Below, in pieces: positions 58,383 through 64,000 of a DNA stretch of 64,000 bases. The stretch's first letter is position 1. Each line of letters starts with the position of its first letter. A program made the position numbers and the translations under genes. A model generated the notes under the pieces. The model was given only the letters and a program-made list of their open reading frames with translations. It did no database searches and had not been told where the DNA came from. The stretch is from Sclerotiophoma versabilis (taxonomy: Eukaryota > Ascomycota > Dothideomycetes > Pleosporales > Didymellaceae): positions 744,001 to 808,000 of the forward strand of contig JAAROD010000029.1 of assembly GCA_012274445.1 (NCBI GenBank). Direction: 5' to 3'.

Positions 58383-60967
58383 TTCTCAGACCCTTCGTAT
58401 TCTCCTGATCGACGTCACACTGTCAACAGTTCGTGTCCTATAGTACGTTTCCACCTCTTAACCTCCTTCCCCATCTTTCTTTGCCCCAGCAGGGTTGCAC
58501 CCGAGTAGTTTCCATACCCCAGTAATATTTTCTGGATCTACTGCGGTGATATATTGCTCGACTAATCGGCCCTTGATCTTCCAGTCTAAAACAAGCAACA
58601 TCAACGGCCGAACGCAACCGCACGTAAACGAGCACCACGAGCGGTCTTCGAAGAGGCGCATGGTTTGGATGTCTTGCGCATGTCGACTTTCAGTTTGGCG
58701 TACCACGATTCGTAGCGACGAAGCTTTGGGAGTTGTGACGGTGCACAAGGAAATGCATAGAATCGCTCATTTGCCGTTGTTCATGCCTGCTTGCTGCTAA
58801 AATTAGAAACAGCAAGGCTGGCACGCTGGCAGGCTTTAGGCAGGGATGATCGCGACGAACGCCACATCCGCTCAAGACCGCTTGAATACCGCCGAGTGTC
58901 ACATTACCATGTCGTATGTATATGGCGGTGACGATTGAACGATAGGTATGCGTGAATTACTCATGTGGAGAATCGGTGTGGGGGAGCAGAAGATAAGGCT
59001 ATGTTGCTTACTGCATGATGGGCCTGAAGATCGTGAAGTTTAAACAGACAACCACGTTTACTTCGTTCTTTTGCAACCCGTGAGGTTCTCGCTTTGGCTG
59101 GCTTTCGCTGCAAACATGCCAGCCTTACCCTGAGGTGTGTCTTCTCATCGGGTTCACGGCATCCATGATGTCATAGCTCCACTGCGCAGCGGCCATCCCC
59201 GTTAATAATGCGGCAAGAGAGTTCGTATTCACGACGCTGCTGTTTCGGTGCATCTACCCGATAGATCTTCATTGATTGTGGACTGACGTGGCTCTGGCAA
59301 ACACAGTGAGTTCGTGTTTCATCGAGAACAGGTTTGTTCATTTCATTGAACACCTGGAATTTCCAAGCCATCACGTGAGAAAAGCCGATCAGACTCCAGT
59401 TCGATCAATGTTCCCCAGTCAGCGAGAACTTGCGAAGCAACGCTCTACTGACATCGCAGAATCTAACATAATGCCGCATCAGACTCATGGTGGTAGGAGA
59501 GCGCTGGCTATGCCGATGCTACCAGGTAACGAAGATGTCTGAGTGTATTCTCCACTATCCTACAGCACACGCAAATGCAACCCAGCACAGACCCTGGTCT
59601 GTCGCCCTTCTGACAGGCTTTGGAATGGAGACACTGCGCCTTTCGGCCACAGGCAAGCACAATCATGTACGACCTTGCAATTACGAACAATGTACACGCC
59701 TTTCGTATTAGCCAGTTCGACACGTCACATCTTACCCATTTCATCTCATTGACTTGCGGCCCTGCCTTGTGTATCCACAAACGAGGGTCCCAACGCTCTC
59801 AGCTCCCACAACTCTACTCGAGCCGCTGGCGCAACTTGATCTCTGGAAATGGATAGTGCATGTTTCTGTGCCTTCCTGAAGCTTGGATGCTGTTGATCGT
59901 TCGGCTTGCAGAGTGCAGATTCGACCTGTTCATTTGCACAATGGGTGCCTCGCAGTCGAGATAGTAAGGCGTTGTGTTGAGTAGACGAGCAGGTCAGTGT
60001 AGGATACTGGGGTAAGGACCATGCCGACATGGAAACTGCCAGTTCTGCTCTGAAAGGTTGTCGTTCTGAAGAGTCCCCGCTCTTCAAAGTGTTGTTGTGT
60101 AGAGGCCAAGTGTCTCTTGCAGCTACCTCTGGAATATCCACCGACCTTTTGATATCAAATGCCGCATTGCCGGTCCTTCGGCCTGTAGCGCTGATTGGGA
60201 AAAGTACCCGCCCATACAACTTGAAGGGACCAGCGAGTTGAACCAAACCCGTTTTCGTAGAGCCTTGCTAGATCTATGTGGATGCTCAAAAATCCTGCTT
60301 GCGCCTTTTGCACACTGCAAGCCCATCTTGGCCGTGCGTGTGACTAATGGATGCAGTGTCGCAGTGCTGCACCACGAAACCAGCAGTTCGTTGTCTTCGT
60401 TGAAACCGTCTCGAAGGAGTTCTTCTCTGTAATGAAAGAACAAGTTGCTACGGACATCGCTTTTTTCGTACGTAGTCCTCAGCCAACTCCTATCTTTGCT
60501 TCTTTTCCATCTGTCCAGCCTACGTCGTACTCCAAAAGTCTGGTCTGCTTTGTCTCAGCAAGCATATGCGGTGTCTTTCGAAGCGTGCTGTCAGTGCCGT
60601 GTGGCCCAAGAAACAGGCAGCAGTAGATGTGCATCGCATACCACTAAGACAGGAAACTCTGCGAGTACCTCCTGCGACCAAAGCTGCAGCTTGCTCACGC
60701 GCCTTCACCATATCCTCGTTATCGGAGTGGCATTCAGGCCGAGCAGTCAGTCCATTTGCTGTCCATCCGTCTGCCGACAAAGTACAAGAATCGGTGTGTA
60801 GTAAGAGAGTTGAGAGGATCTCGCAGGTTTCCAGGACAGGCCAGGCACCTAGCACTCCAGAACCGGACTTGGTTCGGATGTTTCAACCACTCCCCACTTA
60901 GGGAGCGGTTGCTTGAGCGTACTGTCAGATACAGTGACTATCGTGTCGCTTTGTTTGTCGACGTGGC

Positions 60968-61361
60968 TCAGATCATACCGCGGATGTAGGCAATTTGCTC
61001 CTGCATTGTATATGGCGCTACAAGCTCGCTGAAGCACGTATCGGAGTGTTCACGACGGTTCTCGTTGATGCGGTACCCTCGAAACGGGTTGGGATCACCG
61101 TCTTCCGTAAGTAAATGCCAGGGCAAAAAGGGGTGATGGCCGATCCCTCTCAATCGATACGAGGTCCTGGAGGAGCGTCGCGTGCATGATAATGGCGGCT
61201 TCCAGCTCTTCATCAGATTCCGTGCTGGTTCTTCGACCCCCTCGAGGAGAAAGGGTATTGTGTCTAGAGCGGTGGCCTCGCTCCTGCTGTTTCTGCGTCT
61301 CTTCTTTGCTCTCATATCGGACAAGATGCTTAATTCTCTTTGACTGTAAGGTAACATCCAT
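60968..61361 (-). pseudogene. Possible gene remnant in two overlapping frames
   Basis: Two ATG-initiated frames overlap here. One (61361-61095) includes TESDEELEAAIIMHATLLQD; the other (61357-60968) ends with FLPWHLLTEDGDPNPFRGYR and YTMQEQIAYIRGMI. Both fragments read like protein, but I found no splice pair joining them in phase. A frameshifted remnant or unusual exon structure would explain it; so would chance. No family recognised. Confidence 0.25.
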
Positions 61362-62494
61362 TCACTTCTGTTTTATTCCTCGGTCTGCAGTTCCTTCTCC
61401 TGGGCACCTACCAGCGTCCAGAGTCTAACATCGCTCGTTTGCGTAATGATGCAACGTCCTGACTCTCTACATATGCGGCGCGACGATCCCGTTATATCCA
61501 GCGCCCGTATACGCAATCCTGCCTCTCATTACCCATGTAATGATTGTTGCGAGGGTAGAATACAACGTCGCCAATTCATATGCTTGGAACGCCTGATCGC
61601 AGCAAGGAAATTGATTGGAGATCGCGTTAATATGTCCCCTGCGAAACCCAGCAGCTCAATTCTTGTGTACTGCTCATCTCTTATTGATTTCGAAAGAGCG
61701 GCCTTCTTGTAGTAGCCTTCGAAGCTCATTCTCTAAAACAATTGAAGATGTGTGGCGTGGTGGCTGCTCCCTTCACTGACTGTGAGTTCGACGACAGCTT
61801 TGCGGCTAACTTGCGTGCAGTCTGTCCAGAGGGAGCGGTCTTGTAGACGTTTCTCACTTCGGGCTCCGATGGCATGCTCTCAGGTAGATGGATGGATATA
61901 GGCAGTTAGAGCGGTTCGTAGATTGTCTTTAGCGAACTAAGAAGATCAGCAACGTATCCGGCGAGCGACGCAAATCCAGCCTGACGTATGACTTCTTATA
62001 TATCCTTCCTGTTGAGATTTAGACAGCGTTAAAGCTACTGGATCATCGATAGTAACCGCCGCGACGAGCTCGAGGTCTCCTTGCTAACCATAAGGCCATC
62101 GCGCGTTCGAGAGAAAGTCTGATAGTGGCATGTACCTACGTGAGTAAGACGAGTGTGTTGAGAATAAATGACTTAGCGAGCGTATATGAAGACCAGCACG
62201 GAGGGAAAAGTTTGTTGTGCCCCTTCCGTTACGTGAGATCGGGAGGAGCGGTAGAAAACACGCAATTGCCGTAAGCATCCTTGGCTGTTTCGATGGAACA
62301 TGTATCATGACTGTGTTTGGAGATTGTTCGTCTCTGGTATGTAGCTACTGGCTCATTGCTCAACCTCTTGCGCACGTGGATCTATGTTCCAGGTCAACCC
62401 AATATAACTCCACAGGTTATAGTCCTGGATAGCCACCTATGCTCTTGCTATATTTACTCAAAATGTGCATGTAATAACGCAGGGGGTATATTAT

Positions 62495-62800
62495 ATGAAG
62501 AAGAAAACGAGCCTCAATCGAGTCATGAAAATGATGTGTGACGTGCATGTTGAGCGCGATGCCGCAGGTAATAAGGTAAAAGTACCGGGTAACGACGCGC
62601 CACGCTATGCACTATTAGAGGCCGCCCTGGAAGTGGAAGTGTTGTTCGAAAGTGAGAGCAAGGTATTCGCGACATTGCGCAAAGTTGACGGGGATTACAA
62701 AGTCGATGATAAGATCGTCGGCAAGGGTGTCGGTATCCAAGCCGGCAATCAAGGGGTTTTGCTGAAGGATCCGTGGACCGGTCCACACTATGCCGCAGGC
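62495..62800 (+). other. Orphan open frame, unusual composition
   Basis: From an ATG (MKKKTSLNRVMKMMCDVHVE) the frame runs open for over 200 codons, but the part after 62800 is antisense to the RING-like gene and has typical antisense composition. The first 100 codons are rich in Val, Lys, Asp and Gly (EVEVLFESESKVFATLRK, then KIVGKGVGIQAGNQGVLL) and look like a beta-rich domain. No intron or family was recognised. It could be an orphan gene, an acquired fragment or a chance frame. Confidence 0.3.
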
Positions 62801-64000
62801 CTACGCCGCAGCCTGTATAGGCGTTGTTGTCTCGCTCGATTCGGGTATTCCACAAACTCCACCTCCATATTGCGTCTTGAGCGGCCAGTCCACGTCCTCG
62901 AACTGTGTACCATGTTGGCTCTCCCAGTCTTTCCTCCACGTCTCATACTTCAGATCCCACCTCTGCTGAAGCCTCTTCCGCCGCGTCTCTATCAATGCGT
63001 TGAGGCGCTCCGACTCTTGCACGTGCTGCCATTCCTCTGCTGCCTTCTCCTTCTCAAACTCCGCGTCCATCTCTGCAAGCTCTGCTTCCTGCTTCTGCAT
63101 TTTCAGCTTCATAGCGCGCTCCTGTCGGGACCGTAGAACGTTGATGGCACTCTCATGTTTCCGGGGCAAACTTTGCTGAATCAAGCGCTGGCGATCTAGT
63201 TTCTTGAAGTCGTCCTGAGTGACCGTATGCGCGAAACCAGGGTCTGGGTTCGAAGAAAGGCAATACGCCTCCATATGCTTTAGCGCAGTCGCCACATTCT
63301 GTGTCTCGAGGTCTTGGGCTTTACGCAAGTTGTCCTCCGCAGTGATCTGGGCGTCTTCGAGGTCCTCTAGTTCGAGAATATGCTGTGTAACGTGAGCAAA
63401 TTGAGTTACGTTACGTAGTGCAACCTCGCTTACATGCTCCCTCCGCTCGTCCTTGTTGTTGTCATGTTGAGCTGCAAGCCGCTTTAGCGAGCATTGTTGG
63501 TGAGTCTGAAGTGCTTTTCGCTGGTTGTTCTCAAATGCTGCTACCCGGTCGAACTGCTCCTTCTGTTGAGATTTAAAACTCTTTAACGCTTCATTTGCGA
63601 GGGGAGAGCCACCATTCGGTAGCTGCAGAGAGATACACCGAGGTGGGGTGTTTGGCACGGAATTGGATATTGCTAGTAGTGGGATATCCTGGGCTGGTCG
63701 TGGCAGATCAATTGATGACATGCCATTCTCACTGTAGCCAGAGTCTCGTAGTGAACTTAGCTCCGGTGATTCAGCGGCGCCTTCCAAAACACGATCCGTC
63801 TCTTCTTTAGTCAGAACAAGCTCGAGGGTGGCTCGCGGTAGTGGGATACTGCAACAGCTCGGCATTGCCCTGGCTTGCAGGGCCTCCTTGATGTGAGCTC
63901 GGATGGCGGGGGTAGATAGAGAATGGCCGCATTCGAGTTTGGGCCCTCGAGCCTTACCATGGTGTCGGTGGTGTGAAGGAGAAGTGCAGGAGCTGCATGT
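62801..64000 (-). CDS. Degenerate RING-type/coiled-coil protein, 5' part outside the window
   Basis: The frame is open to the last base of the window and beyond, giving at least 399 aa. The start codon is not included; an internal Met (MPSCCSIPLP) is unlikely to be the start because the residues before it are part of a zinc-binding domain. That domain shows CSSC, then LECGHSLSTPAIRAHIKEAL and PSCC. This is the order of fungal RING/RBR-like proteins that have CGH-x-YC in the middle, but the cysteine after CGH is serine here. Residues about 115-360 are a long Gln/Glu/Lys-rich coiled coil ending in a Trp-rich segment (WDLKYETWRKDWESQHG). Function unknown; ubiquitin-ligase activity is doubtful. 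Confidence 0.75.
   Translation of the reverse strand, partial: TCSSCTSPSHHRHHGKARGPKLECGHSLSTPAIRAHIKEALQARAMPSCCSIPLPRATLELVLTKEETDRVLEGAAESPELSSLRDSGYSENGMSSIDLPRPAQDIPLLAISNSVPNTPPRCISLQLPNGGSPLANEALKSFKSQQKEQFDRVAAFENNQRKALQTHQQCSLKRLAAQHDNNKDERREHVSEVALRNVTQFAHVTQHILELEDLEDAQITAEDNLRKAQDLETQNVATALKHMEAYCLSSNPDPGFAHTVTQDDFKKLDRQRLIQQSLPRKHESAINVLRSRQERAMKLKMQKQEAELAEMDAEFEKEKAAEEWQHVQESERLNALIETRRKRLQQRWDLKYETWRKDWESQHGTQFEDVDWPLKTQYGGGVCGIPESSETTTPIQAAA

Larger units (their letters stand above)
58276..62800. other. Gene-poor interval, 4.5 kb
   Basis: The longest non-coding stretch in the window. It holds the Alt a 1-like promoter, overlapping minus-strand frames at 60968-61361 and 61529-61729 with partly protein-like composition, and the plus-strand orphan frame from 62495. 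No intact gene, inverted repeat or transposase was recognised. Confidence 0.45.

Noticed and set aside
58458..58748. Minus-strand frame upstream of the Alt a 1-like gene
   Set aside because: It starts with GTG and lies next to the promoter; composition alone is not convincing.
62801..63136. Plus-strand continuation of the orphan frame
   Set aside because: Leu/Pro/Cys-rich composition is what the antisense of a Glu/Lys/Gln-rich coiled coil gives.

Overview
The window is nuclear DNA from a filamentous ascomycete. The evidence is short introns (about 49-75 nt) with fungal donors and branch points, genes on both strands, fungal-specific families (PalI/Rim9, an RNAi RNA-dependent RNA polymerase, a DUF7729-like surface protein) and an Alt a 1-like secreted protein. 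The last of these points to Dothideomycetes, probably Pleosporales. Gene models were spliced by hand; every junction was checked for reading phase and for continuity of the family where the family is recognised. I saw no tRNA, rRNA, CRISPR array or intact transposon.

Layout. 1-4.1 kb is gene-poor, with one small CxxC protein. 4.1-9.3 kb: 6-phosphogluconolactonase, a possible augmin-type coiled-coil protein and an unknown five-exon gene. 9.5-12.6 kb: Ap4A phosphorylase (with a GC-AG intron) and a Myb/SANT-like protein. 14.9-19.2 kb: a divergent pair of kappa-class glutathione transferase and HSDL2-like dehydrogenase, then an aldo-keto reductase. 20-28.8 kb: PalI, ribosomal protein S4, aspartate-semialdehyde dehydrogenase and a ten-exon D-lactate dehydrogenase with a 20-nt microexon. 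30-38.8 kb: a large helical/coiled-coil protein and the RdRP. 39-48.3 kb: a conserved housekeeping block of Elp6, exportin-T (Los1), S-formylglutathione hydrolase, the shared RNA polymerase subunit Rpb6 and a TFIIIA-like zinc-finger protein. 48.7-53.6 kb: a disordered Cys-cluster protein and a DUF7729-like surface protein. 53.6-62.8 kb is gene-poor and holds only a 122-aa unknown and the Alt a 1-like gene. The right edge cuts a degenerate-RING/coiled-coil gene that continues past base 64000.

The observation I rate highest is the divergent GSTK/HSDL2-like pair. Both proteins end in a peroxisomal PTS1-type tripeptide (AKI and AKL). Their shared 341-bp promoter carries three CCTCGG/CCGAGG hexamers, the core recognised by the FarA/FarB (CTF1-type) regulators of fatty-acid and peroxisomal genes. 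This suggests a co-regulated peroxisomal detoxification or lipid module. The Elp6/Los1/Rpb6/TFIIIA block touches tRNA modification, tRNA export and RNA polymerase III, though that grouping may be chance.
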